Below the pieces are notes generated by a model. It searched no databases. It saw nothing but the letters and a program-made list of their open reading frames with translations, and was not told the DNA's origin. Of a stretch of 49,763 nt of DNA, positions 8,372 through 15,747 are shown one piece after another. The DNA comes from Nostoc sp. NMS8 (GTDB taxonomy: Bacteria > Cyanobacteriota > Cyanobacteriia > Cyanobacteriales > Nostocaceae): positions 1 to 49,763 of the forward strand of contig NZ_JABXKK010000129.1 in NCBI RefSeq assembly GCF_017115045.1. The letters are read 5' to 3'. A program made the position numbers and the translations under genes. Each line of letters opens with the position of its first letter. Position 1 is the stretch's first letter.

Positions 8372-8824
8372 ATGGAGATTCAGTTTCGCGAAATTAATCC
8401 TTTTGATGTGTGGATTTGGCTAAAATTCAGCACAAATCCTTCTGCGCGTGAAAAGCAGTATGTAGAAGAAGTTTTCAATTCCTGGTTTTATCTGGGTAAA
8501 TTGGGTGCATTTAATGCAGAGAATCTTCAGGTGCAGGACACTGGACTCGATATCAGCTACATGAATTATGATGAACAAGGGTATGACAAAAGCCTATTAG
8601 CACTGATGCACAACATCGGTGAGTTTGAATATGAGGGACAGTGGGGGCGTTGTTGGTTTGACTTAGGAACCAGTGATGCGATCGCATTGGATATTTTAAT
8701 TAACGCTCTCACACAGCTAAGTCAGGAATATGTCACCATTGAAGAATTGTACGTTGGTGGTGAAAATCCCGATTGGCCTATTGAGGATAGCGAAAGTCGT
8801 CCTCAGTCTATCTACGATAATTAG
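8372..8824 (+). CDS. DUF3531 family protein
   Basis: The 150-residue acidic protein begins MEIQFREINPFDVWIWL and contains the conserved NSWFYLGKLGAFNAENLQVQ stretch, YDKSLLALMHNIGEFEYEG and GRCWFDLGTSDAIALDIL, features I associate with the DUF3531 family found in cyanobacteria and plastid-bearing plants. No catalytic motif, membrane segment or signal peptide is visible. The stop is 8 nt before the start of the Nudix gene, so the two are probably co-transcribed. Function is unknown; conservation in photosynthetic organisms hints at a plastid-related role, which is inference only. Confidence 0.75.
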   Translation: MEIQFREINPFDVWIWLKFSTNPSAREKQYVEEVFNSWFYLGKLGAFNAENLQVQDTGLDISYMNYDEQGYDKSLLALMHNIGEFEYEGQWGRCWFDLGTSDAIALDILINALTQLSQEYVTIEELYVGGENPDWPIEDSESRPQSIYDN

Positions 8825-8832
8825 TTACAAAA

Positions 8833-9264
8833 ATGAATAAAGCTGGCGAAATTCGGGTAATCGCTTTGGGGCTAATTCGGAATGGCGAATGCATATTTCT
8901 TTCTGAAGGCTACGACCCCGTAAAGCAAGAAACATTTTATCGTGCTTTAGGCGGTGGTGTTGATTTTGGCGAAACCAGCCACGCCGCCTTAGAACGGGAG
9001 TTTCAAGAGGAAATTCAGGCAGACTTAACGAATATTAAATATCTCGGTTGTATAGAGAACCTGTTTATATTTAATGGCAGGCAAGGTCATGAAATTATTC
9101 AGCTTTATGAATGTGACTTTGCTGATTCAAAATTTTATAAACTAGAAAGTTTAGTTTTTTCCGAATCACCACATCATAAACATAGAGCGTTATGGATAGA
9201 TATATCTCGCTTGAAATCAGGAGAATTCAAATTAGTACCTGAAGTCTTTTTTGAATATTTATAA
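8833..9264 (+). CDS. Nudix hydrolase
   Basis: The 143-residue protein carries a complete Nudix box at about residues 41-61: G41, E47, R55, E56, E59 and E60 fit G-x5-E-x7-RE-x2-EE. These glutamates hold Mg2+ for hydrolysis of a nucleoside diphosphate linked to another moiety. The sequence outside the box (IRVIALGLIRNGECIFLSEG, RALWIDISRL, VPEVFFEYL) is typical of small single-domain housecleaning or dinucleotide hydrolases; the substrate cannot be read from it. It starts 8 nt after the DUF3531 gene and probably shares its transcript. Length is normal and nothing appears broken. Confidence 0.9.
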   Translation: MNKAGEIRVIALGLIRNGECIFLSEGYDPVKQETFYRALGGGVDFGETSHAALEREFQEEIQADLTNIKYLGCIENLFIFNGRQGHEIIQLYECDFADSKFYKLESLVFSESPHHKHRALWIDISRLKSGEFKLVPEVFFEYL

Positions 9265-9322
9265 ATCATCTGGAAATCGCACTCAGCAAAACCTTGACGA
9301 AACTGAGTGATTATACGTGACT

Positions 9323-9562
9323 TCACAATTTATCTGGATCTAACTCTTGGGTTTTTCCTGCACAATATTCAGCCATTGCCTCGGTTGCAAGCTTGGCAAG
9401 TATATCTGGAGAACGGGCAAAAGCTTCATCCCAACGGCGTTCATCTTCTAGTTCTTCCAAAATTATCACCGCGATGCCTGCGGCGGGCTACGCCTACGCA
9501 TCTTGTTCATTGGCAGGCAAATTTTTTAGTTTAGCGATCGCTTGTTCAAGTAGCTCTGTCAT
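9323..9562 (-). pseudogene. Antitoxin-like gene split by a 21-nt repeat
   Basis: Read on the minus strand from the ATG at 9562, the frame gives MTELLEQAIAKLKNLPANEQ then DA and a TAG at 9494-9496. The same frame resumes after seven codons with IAVIILEELEDERRWDEAFA and ends ...KTQELDPDKL. Joined, the two parts make a 72-residue protein resembling small cyanobacterial antitoxin-type proteins of the 'LPxxEQDAIA...LEELEDE' kind. The break is exactly the 21-nt insertion at 9476-9496, which brings two in-frame TAG codons. Removing it restores both the reading frame and a HIP1 octamer. No toxin gene follows. A restart at the GTG after the insert could make the C-terminal part, but this is speculative. 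Confidence 0.75.
9476..9496. mobile_element. SDR5-like 21-nt dispersed repeat inside HIP1
   Basis: The insert is flanked by GCGAT (9471-9475) and CGC (9497-9499), which together rebuild GCGATCGC, the HIP1 octamer. Its core, GGCGGGCTACGCC, is GC-rich and can form a short hairpin with the flanks. Small dispersed repeats of 21-27 nt are described in Nostoc, and the SDR5 family is reported to lie only within HIP1 sites; the match of size, composition and target supports that name, which I give from memory. Confidence 0.7.
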
Positions 9563-9718
9563 AGCTGTTAGTTATTACGAAAGTCATACTATAAATTATC
9601 TCTGCTTGCACTTAGTTGGGGTTGTTAGGGTGCGAGGGTGCGATCGCTCTCAATTGCAGAACTAGTATTTGAGACAGTTCTACAATAAAAGCAAAGACGT
9701 TAAGCTTGAACTAACCTA

Positions 9719-10222
9719 ATGGGTGTACCTGAAACAAACCTAAAGATACCAATGCCTTCACCAAGCCTCTATGAAACTGATTTTTACGCTTGGACACAGG
9801 AACAAGCAACTTTACTTCGCAATCAGCAGTGGAGTCAGATTGATCTGCAAAATCTAATTGAGGAGATTCAATCTTTGGGTAAACAGCAACGTCAAGAATT
9901 ACGAAACCGTCTGAGTGTGTTGATTGGACATTTACTAAAATGGCAATATCAGTCTCAACGCCGTAGCCGTAGCTGGTTAGCAACACTTCGTATTCAACGC
10001 TTAGATATTGCTGAACTGCTTGAAGACAATCCTAGCTTAAAGCCCTACTTTGAAGAAGCACTTCGCAAAGCCTACCTTAAAGGTGTCGAATTAGCTGTTG
10101 GAGAAACAGATTTGCCCAAGCGGACTTTTCCGGTAGAGTGTCCTTACAGTTTGTCAGAGATTGTGGACTATGATTTCTACCCCGGTGAACCAAGCAAGTT
10201 AGTGGATGAATCAGAGCAGTAA
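9719..10222 (+). CDS. DUF29 family protein
   Basis: The 167-residue protein has the DUF29 hallmarks: SLYETDFYAWTQEQATLLR, then DLQNLIEEIQSLGKQQRQEL, LIGHLLKWQYQ with RRSRSWLATLR, and the late RTFPVECPYSLSEIVDYDFYP. DUF29 proteins are abundant in cyanobacteria, mostly helical and of unknown function. The first ATG (9719) adds 11 residues with no family similarity; the ATG at 9752 starts directly at MPSPSLYETDFYAW and is as likely. It stands in the accessory patch between the broken antitoxin gene and HicAB and converges on hicA, with only 7 nt between the two stops. There is no evidence for a partner. Confidence 0.85.
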   Translation: MGVPETNLKIPMPSPSLYETDFYAWTQEQATLLRNQQWSQIDLQNLIEEIQSLGKQQRQELRNRLSVLIGHLLKWQYQSQRRSRSWLATLRIQRLDIAELLEDNPSLKPYFEEALRKAYLKGVELAVGETDLPKRTFPVECPYSLSEIVDYDFYPGEPSKLVDESEQ

Positions 10223-10229
10223 TTTGAAA

Positions 10230-10439
10230 TTAAAGTAAATCTTCTTCAGATAGCTGGGCTATTTTCATCAACGCTTTCAAGGTTCCAACTTTCAAATCTT
10301 GATTGCGGTGAACAGGAATTGACAGGATTTTTTCTAATTCGGGGTTTTCATAAATATGATAACTGCCAGTAATTCTTTGCAAAACCCAACCTTTTTGCTC
10401 CACAATCTTACAAAGTTGCTTACCAGAAATCGATTTCAT
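10230..10439 (-). CDS. hicA: HicA family toxin (mRNA interferase)
   Basis: The 69-residue basic protein has the YcfA/HicA fold: SGKQLCKIVEQKGWVLQRIT, then GSYHIYENPE, where the histidine after GS is the conserved catalytic residue, and IPVHRNQDLKVGTLKALMK. HicA is a small RNA-cleaving toxin with a double-stranded RNA-binding-like fold. It overlaps the upstream hicB by 4 nt (ATGA), so the two are translationally coupled with the antitoxin first. This pair looks intact, unlike the HicB-like gene near 2.6 kb. Confidence 0.92.
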   Translation of the reverse strand: MKSISGKQLCKIVEQKGWVLQRITGSYHIYENPELEKILSIPVHRNQDLKVGTLKALMKIAQLSEEDLL

Positions 10440-10639
10440 ACAGCAATTTCAACAACTTGATCTGTTGACGCAATTGCATTACGACTGTTGGCAACTTCAA
10501 GCCAACCTTCAATAGCATCCTTTAAGTTAGCCATCACCTCTTCTATGGTGTCTCCTTCGGTAATACAACCAGGAAGCGCGGGGACCTCTGCCCAATAGCC
10601 GCCTTCTTCTGCTGGATGAATGATTGCTCTAATTTTCAT
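10436..10639 (-). CDS. hicB: HicB family antitoxin
   Basis: The 67-residue protein begins MKIRAIIHPAEEGGYWAEVP and continues with ALPGCITEGDTIEEVMANL and KDAIEGWLEVA, the classic partially degraded RNase H-like HicB domain. It sequesters HicA and in many systems represses its own promoter. There is no separate C-terminal DNA-binding domain, so autoregulation would have to be by another route. It is encoded first, overlapping hicA by 4 nt. The 184 nt upstream contain a 7-bp inverted repeat (CTGTAGC...GCTACAG, near 10,697) which could be an operator or part of the promoter; that is conjecture. Confidence 0.92.
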   Translation of the reverse strand: MKIRAIIHPAEEGGYWAEVPALPGCITEGDTIEEVMANLKDAIEGWLEVANSRNAIASTDQVVEIAV

Positions 10640-10823
10640 AAACTTGTTGAGCTAGTTTGTAAGAATATGCTAACAACCAGAAATGTTTGCTCTTAACTGT
10701 AGCTACTCAAATTAATGTTGCTACAGTTCAAACAACAGCTGCTTCTGCGATCGCTCTCAATAGCCGAAGTAGTAGAGTTTGAGCAGCAAGTGTTGGATTT
10801 CCTGGTGTCAATCTAACCTCTTG

Positions 10824-11657
10824 TTACACAATTTGATAATAACTAATTATACTTTCTGTCTCATCTTGTGGGTCTGCAAGCCAGATTTGATCTACACTAG
10901 ATGGAATAGTTGCATTTTCGATTATTTCTACAATTACTTCTGGTGAAGGGATGGACAAAATATCACCACATATTTCTATCACTAAAATTTTTAAACAATT
11001 GGCATAATCCCTAAATTTAATATCTGTGTTAGATAAATGTTTAGCTAATTCCTTGGCTATCTCCTCTTCGGCTTCCGGTAATTTATCAAATTGATACGAC
11101 AATGATTTTGCTGAACTAGATAACCTTAGCCCTGATTTGTAAGATTCGTCATCACGTTCATTTTCTGGAACCCGGCGAAAACCCCAAGGAATAGGCTCTG
11201 CTGAGGAGATTTGATTAGAGACATGAAACTCCTCAATATGCTGTAATACATGAGCTACTATCTGATTCGATATTGAAGGGAATTTTTGTTTCTTATTTTG
11301 ATACAGTACATTTTCGTTGATGCCAATTTCATATACATCTTGAGGTAAAATAGGTTTTAAATCACGATTATAAGAATCATAAAAATCTTTAAAAAAATAG
11401 TGGAAATGCCGATGTTTCTCATAATATTTGGGTGGATAAACTATCTTTTTACATTCAATTACCATCGGCTTATCACCCGGAGCTTCTAATAGTACCTCTG
11501 GCTGTTTGGTTTGCTGTTTGCCGCCTTTTTCAGAAATATCGAGAAACTTGGAAAGACTGTAGTCTTTGCCAAAAGCTTCATTAAACTGAATTGCAAAATC
11601 TTTTAAGCCTTTTCTCCATTCACATTTATCATCCCAAAGACAGGGGAAGGATACCAT
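10824..11657 (-). CDS. Candidate PD-(D/E)XK nuclease-like protein, function unknown
   Basis: I do not recognise this 277-residue protein as a named family. Residues 53-70 read PEVLLEAPGDKPMVIECK: a PE dipeptide, 13 residues, then a beta-strand ending ECK. That spacing fits the PD-(D/E)XK nuclease core, with E54, E68 and K70 as possible catalytic residues and K71 following. Upstream a helix (WRKGLKDFAIQFNEAFGKDY) could supply the N-terminal glutamate. The C-terminal part (LKILVIEICGDILSIPSPEVIVEIIE) is beta-alpha and unlike any domain I can name. There is no signal peptide or membrane span. It starts 23 nt after the clipped RHH gene, itself overlapping mfd. A restriction, defence or toxin-like role is possible but not shown. 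Confidence 0.5.
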   Translation of the reverse strand: MVSFPCLWDDKCEWRKGLKDFAIQFNEAFGKDYSLSKFLDISEKGGKQQTKQPEVLLEAPGDKPMVIECKKIVYPPKYYEKHRHFHYFFKDFYDSYNRDLKPILPQDVYEIGINENVLYQNKKQKFPSISNQIVAHVLQHIEEFHVSNQISSAEPIPWGFRRVPENERDDESYKSGLRLSSSAKSLSYQFDKLPEAEEEIAKELAKHLSNTDIKFRDYANCLKILVIEICGDILSIPSPEVIVEIIENATIPSSVDQIWLADPQDETESIISYYQIV

Positions 11658-11680
11658 AGTTTTTTTAAGTACATTGTTTT

Positions 11681-11905
11681 TTAATGATAAGCAACGAGTT
11701 CGGCTCCCGTCCTCGGTGGGTTTGCTAAAACCTGTCTCACAGAAAGAATCCGAAGAATGTATTCAGAAAGAGGAAGATTTAACCGAGAAGCTTCAGTAAA
11801 AAGCTGGTTTTCTAGCTCTGGTGGCAAATCAAGATTAATACTCACTCTGGTTATCCTCTGTAGGTTTGGTTCTAAATTGATAGAAACTTGAGCAAAATTT
11901 ATCAA
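11681..11905 (-). CDS. Ribbon-helix-helix antitoxin-like protein, apparently C-terminally clipped
   Basis: The frame opens at a TTG whose TTGA overlaps the mfd stop. Its product contains VSINLDLPPELENQLFTEAS and LPLSEYILRILSVR, a beta-strand plus two helices typical of CopG/RHH DNA-binding antitoxins. Relatives usually begin MTRVSINLDLPP; here that methionine codon reads ATA, so the true start is either the upstream TTG or a GTG just after. The end, TGAELVAYH then stop, matches the start of a longer tail (GAELVAYW...) found in related proteins as I remember them, so about 15-30 residues seem lost. It probably no longer has its original toxin partner; the downstream nuclease-like gene is the only neighbour. 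Confidence 0.5.
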   Translation of the reverse strand: MINFAQVSINLEPNLQRITRVSINLDLPPELENQLFTEASRLNLPLSEYILRILSVRQVLANPPRTGAELVAYH

Positions 11906-14900
11906 ACACTAGCTGCCTCTGGAATCGCACCTTGCATTCTCCCGAAAGCATCAATCAAATTCTGCAATTGTTGATCTGCTTTAAAAACTCCTAACCCGCG
12001 TACTGTCACTTTCCCTGGAGAATACACAAAGCGGGTTTTGAGATTGTCTGGTAAATTCGCCGCTAACAAATTCCAAGCAGGTTCCTCCATCGGCGTTTCT
12101 AAAACGACGTGTTGCTTTTGTTCTGGTTTAATCCGGCTAAATCCGAGTTTTTTCGCTAGCTGTTTGAGTTCCATGACTCGCAAAAGTTGATTTGCAGGGA
12201 TGGGTAAAGTACCATAGCGATCGCTCCACTCTGCTGCAATCTGTTTTAATTCTGATTTAGATTTAGCTGTAGCCACCGCTCGGTAAGCACTCATCTTTTG
12301 ATCCAAATCGGTGATGTAATCTGCTGGAATAAACGCCGTCAGGTTGAGATCAATCTGAGTATCCTCCACTTTCGGAATTTCTTGTCCTCGGATTTCCCGA
12401 ATTGCTTCTTCTAGCATTTCCATGTATAAATCAAAACCGATGGCATCCATTTGACCGGATTGTTCTGCACCTAGCAAGTTACCCACGCCTCTGATTTCCA
12501 TGTCGCGCATCGCTAACTGATACCCAGAACCTAGCTGAGTAAATTCTTGAATTGCTCGTAATCTTTGCCGTGCTGCATCAGATAATGCCCGTTGCTTTGG
12601 ATAAAATAACCAAGCATGAGCTTGAATACCTGCACGTCCCACACGACCGCGTAATTGATACAACTGTGCCAATCCAAAGCGGTGAGCATCTTCAATCAAA
12701 ATCGTGTTGACTCGCGGAATATCTAAGCCAGATTCAATAATTGTCGTACAAACGAGGATATCTGCATCGCCATTACTGAAAGTGAGCATGGTTGATTCTA
12801 ACTCGCTTTCATCCATTTGACCGTGGGCGATCGCAAACCTAGCTCCCGGTATTACTTCTCGCAAATTGGCTGTTGTCTCTTCAATTCCGTCTACTCGTGG
12901 AACTACATAAAATACTTGTCCCCCTCTGTCTAATTCTTGACGAATTGCTGTGCGGATGCTTTCGGAATTAATCGGTGACAAATGGGTTTTAATCGGTCGT
13001 CTAGTTGGGGGCGGTGTGGTAATCAAACTCATTTCCCGAATTCCCGACAAGGACATATACAAAGTTCGGGGAATGGGAGTAGCTGAGAGTGTAAGCACGT
13101 CCACCTGAGTTTTCAAGCTTTTAATTTTCTCTTTCTGGTTTACCCCAAACCTCTGTTCTTCATCTACTACCAACAGTCCTAAATCGCGGAATGACACGCC
13201 TTTACCTAAAAGTTGATGTGTACCAACTACTACATCTAATTCACCCGTTGCCAATCGCTTTTGAATATCGCGGCGTTCTTCAGCCGAACGAAAACGGTTG
13301 AGCAAACCGACATTTACCGGGTAGGGAGCAAAACGTTCTTTGAGTGTATGGTAATGCTGCTGTGTTAAAATTGTCGTTGGCGCAAGGAGTGCCACTTGTT
13401 TACCGGCGGTGACTGCTTTAAAAACAGCACGAATCGCCACTTCCGTCTTCCCAAAACCGACATCGCCACAAACTAAGCGATCCATTGGGCGATCGCTTTC
13501 CATGTCGCGTTTTACATCTTGAACAGCTTTAAGCTGATCCGTCGTGGGTTGGTAGGGAAAAGAATCTTCCAATTCCTCCTGCCAAGGCATATCACCCGGA
13601 AAGCTAAAACCTTGTTGTTGCGATCGCGCTGCATACAGTTTCAACAAGTCCACCGCCAATTTTCTAATCGCTTTGCGGACTTTATTCTTGGTATTTTCCC
13701 AAGCTTTACCGGTCATCCGATTGAGTTCCGGTGCTTTATCACCTGCGGCGCGGAACCGGGATAAAGCACCTACTTGATCGGCTGCGACTCTTAATAACCC
13801 ATCAGCATACTGCACCACCAAATAATCACGGGTTTCATTATTAATCGTCAAACTTTCCAGCTTGACAAATTTACCAACACCATGATTTCTGTGAACCACA
13901 TAATCGCCTGGACGCAGCTTATTGGGATCGACTTGCTTAGAAGTAGCTTTGTGGCGCTTGCGGATATAGCCGGGAGTCGCTAAGGAATGCTGCCCAAAAA
14001 ATTCCCGATCTGTCACGATTACCAATCGGTACGTAGGCAGGATAAAACCTTCTAGTTCCGCAAGACCAGAATATTTTAAGGCTATGGGAATATGGTTAAT
14101 TTGCAGCTTATCTATCGCTTGGTAGTCGCGGGGATTGGGGATAAATTGAGCCGGACAATCATGTTCTTGCAAGAGCGAGACAGAACGGGAAGGTTGAGCA
14201 GAAAGCAGCCAGATCGAGAAATTGCGATCGCGTTCTTGGCGGATGGTTTCAGCTAGTTTAGCAAACTGGTGTGGCGTGGCTGGAACAGGACGGCAGGCAA
14301 GATTGATCCCACTATTTTCCTCCGACAGTTCCGATAAATATAATGTTTTAAACTTGGCAACATCAGCCAAACACTCATCAAACGAACGGTGGATTTTCGG
14401 CAATGTTAGGGGAGTAGATTCTTCCCCATGCCCAATACTCCATTGTTCTTCCGCATTTTCTACCCAGCGATCGCTATGAGCATGACACTGTTCTGGCTCA
14501 TCAATGGCAATCAAGGTATTTTCTGCTAAGTAGTTTAGCAGAGATGCTGGTTGCTCGAACGCTAACCCCAAAAAGCGACGACTACCTTCAATCAGCGATG
14601 AGTGCTGAGTGTTGGGTGCTGAGTTAAATTCTGACTCAGCACTCAGCACTCGAAACTCAACACTATTCTTCAGTGCTGCCATCACCACAGGAGTAAAGCT
14701 AGTGGGGGTAAGAATTATCTGGTCAACTTTGTCGAGGGCAGAACGTTGGGTTGCTGGGTCAAATTCCCGCATTTGCTCGATTTCATCACCAAACCATTCC
14801 AACCTGACTGGAAACTCAGAGGAAACTGGGTACACATCAACAATATCGCCCCGTCGGCTCCACTGTCCTTCTGTTTCTACCAAAGGAACTCGTTCGTACC

Positions 14901-15507
14901 CCAAAATAGTTATTTTCTCACTGAAGGCATTCAGGTCTAATTCCATCCCTTTTTTCAGGGTAAGACAGAATTGTTGAAAAGCTTCTGGCGGAGGTAAATG
15001 AGGTTGCAGCGCCCCTTGAGTAGCCACAATCGCTAAAGGTCGCTTCGCTCCGGGATTGGGGATTGGGAATTGCGGATTGGGAACAGACAAGGGAGTAACT
15101 TTTTCAATAATTCCCTCTTGTCCTCCTTGTCCCCCCAGTCCCCAGTCCCCAGTCCCTAGTCCCCTATCCCTCATGCCCAAATCTGCCAATACCTGCATTT
15201 GCCCCCAACTCATCTCAGTTTCCGGGTCAAAAGGTTCGTAGGGAGAAGCCTCGGAGGTGGGGTAAAAATGTACTGTTTGCCATCCCATTGCCTCCAATTG
15301 TGCGTAAACGCGTCCAGCTTCTTCCAGAGTGGCGCAAACCACGAATAAATCCTTGCCCTGAGCCTGTGCTAATGCCGAAGCTACTAGAGCCTTGGGTAGT
15401 CGGGGAATACCATTTAACCGCAATTCTTGTTGTCGATTCAGTTTAGAAATAAATTCAGTAGTGAGCGACGATCGGCCTAAGGCACGCACAATAGAAGAAA
15501 ATGACAT
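11902..15507 (-). CDS. mfd: Transcription-repair coupling factor Mfd
   Basis: The 1201-residue protein removes stalled RNA polymerase from damaged template and recruits UvrA. Domains run in the standard order: N-terminal UvrB-like region, the RNA-polymerase-interacting CarD-like domain (LRPGDYVVHRNHGVGKFVKL), the SF2 translocase with Walker A (CGDVGFGKTEVA), DEEQRFG and SATPIPRTLYMS, the second helicase lobe (LYQLRGRVGRAG) and the C-terminal regulatory TRCF domain. Two segments look foreign: residues 112-153 and 283-306 are encoded by tandem heptamers, both in the N-terminal half and both in frame, making the protein about 40 residues longer than usual. Its stop overlaps the RHH frame. The catalytic motifs are intact, so it should function. 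Confidence 0.97.
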   Translation of the reverse strand: MSFSSIVRALGRSSLTTEFISKLNRQQELRLNGIPRLPKALVASALAQAQGKDLFVVCATLEEAGRVYAQLEAMGWQTVHFYPTSEASPYEPFDPETEMSWGQMQVLADLGMRDRGLGTGDWGLGGQGGQEGIIEKVTPLSVPNPQFPIPNPGAKRPLAIVATQGALQPHLPPPEAFQQFCLTLKKGMELDLNAFSEKITILGYERVPLVETEGQWSRRGDIVDVYPVSSEFPVRLEWFGDEIEQMREFDPATQRSALDKVDQIILTPTSFTPVVMAALKNSVEFRVLSAESEFNSAPNTQHSSLIEGSRRFLGLAFEQPASLLNYLAENTLIAIDEPEQCHAHSDRWVENAEEQWSIGHGEESTPLTLPKIHRSFDECLADVAKFKTLYLSELSEENSGINLACRPVPATPHQFAKLAETIRQERDRNFSIWLLSAQPSRSVSLLQEHDCPAQFIPNPRDYQAIDKLQINHIPIALKYSGLAELEGFILPTYRLVIVTDREFFGQHSLATPGYIRKRHKATSKQVDPNKLRPGDYVVHRNHGVGKFVKLESLTINNETRDYLVVQYADGLLRVAADQVGALSRFRAAGDKAPELNRMTGKAWENTKNKVRKAIRKLAVDLLKLYAARSQQQGFSFPGDMPWQEELEDSFPYQPTTDQLKAVQDVKRDMESDRPMDRLVCGDVGFGKTEVAIRAVFKAVTAGKQVALLAPTTILTQQHYHTLKERFAPYPVNVGLLNRFRSAEERRDIQKRLATGELDVVVGTHQLLGKGVSFRDLGLLVVDEEQRFGVNQKEKIKSLKTQVDVLTLSATPIPRTLYMSLSGIREMSLITTPPPTRRPIKTHLSPINSESIRTAIRQELDRGGQVFYVVPRVDGIEETTANLREVIPGARFAIAHGQMDESELESTMLTFSNGDADILVCTTIIESGLDIPRVNTILIEDAHRFGLAQLYQLRGRVGRAGIQAHAWLFYPKQRALSDAARQRLRAIQEFTQLGSGYQLAMRDMEIRGVGNLLGAEQSGQMDAIGFDLYMEMLEEAIREIRGQEIPKVEDTQIDLNLTAFIPADYITDLDQKMSAYRAVATAKSKSELKQIAAEWSDRYGTLPIPANQLLRVMELKQLAKKLGFSRIKPEQKQHVVLETPMEEPAWNLLAANLPDNLKTRFVYSPGKVTVRGLGVFKADQQLQNLIDAFGRMQGAIPEAASV
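14590..14661. repeat. Heptamer/inverted repeat insertion in mfd (2)
   Basis: GTGCTGA, GTGTTGG and GTGCTGA follow each other at 14602-14622; ACTCAGC occurs twice in tandem at 14634-14647. GTGCTGAGT and ACTCAGCAC form a perfect 9-bp stem around a 9-nt loop. The segment codes the low-complexity residues near 283-306 of Mfd (RVLSAESEFNSAPNTQHSS) and keeps the frame open. Confidence 0.8.
15049..15174. repeat. Heptamer repeat insertion in mfd (1)
   Basis: At 15052-15085 GGGATTG repeats about four times with drift; at 15133-15174 six consecutive heptamers are CCCCAGT three times, then CCCTAGT, CCCCTAT and CCCTCAT. They code residues about 112-153 of Mfd, a Gly/Trp then Pro/Asn-rich stretch foreign to the family. 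These are STRR-type repeats, usually intergenic in heterocystous cyanobacteria. Confidence 0.85.
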
Positions 15508-15747
15508 AAGTACTACTAGCGATGGGAGTCTTTGTGGGTCAGCAAATTTTGAGGCAGTTTATGTCAACCATTTTAAAAGTGTTAACAGCTTTGTTATCCC
15601 TTCGGTGGAAGAATAATGCACGGCGACTAATAAACTTAAGAACTATAACTATTACTTTGTGTATAGTCAAAGCATTTATCGAAGCACCTTTAATACTAGA
15701 TACTAGGGATTGAGCTACGTTCGCTCTGATAAACCGCAATTTTAAAC

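Noticed and set aside
9307..9534. Plus-strand open frames across 9307-9665
   Set aside because: They lie opposite the broken antitoxin gene, have no family features, and their openness follows from the minus-strand coding sequence.
10748..10780. Similarity between 9,638-9,665 and 10,748-10,775 (both GCGATCGCTCTCAAT...)
   Set aside because: Most of the match is the HIP1 octamer with a few flanking bases; too short to call a duplication.
15049..15174. CRISPR-like array in the mfd region
   Set aside because: The units are 7 nt in direct tandem with no spacers, so it is an STRR-type heptamer repeat.
15539..15739. 66-residue minus-strand frame between mfd and the CNNM gene
   Set aside because: No family similarity and it fills a normal divergent promoter gap.
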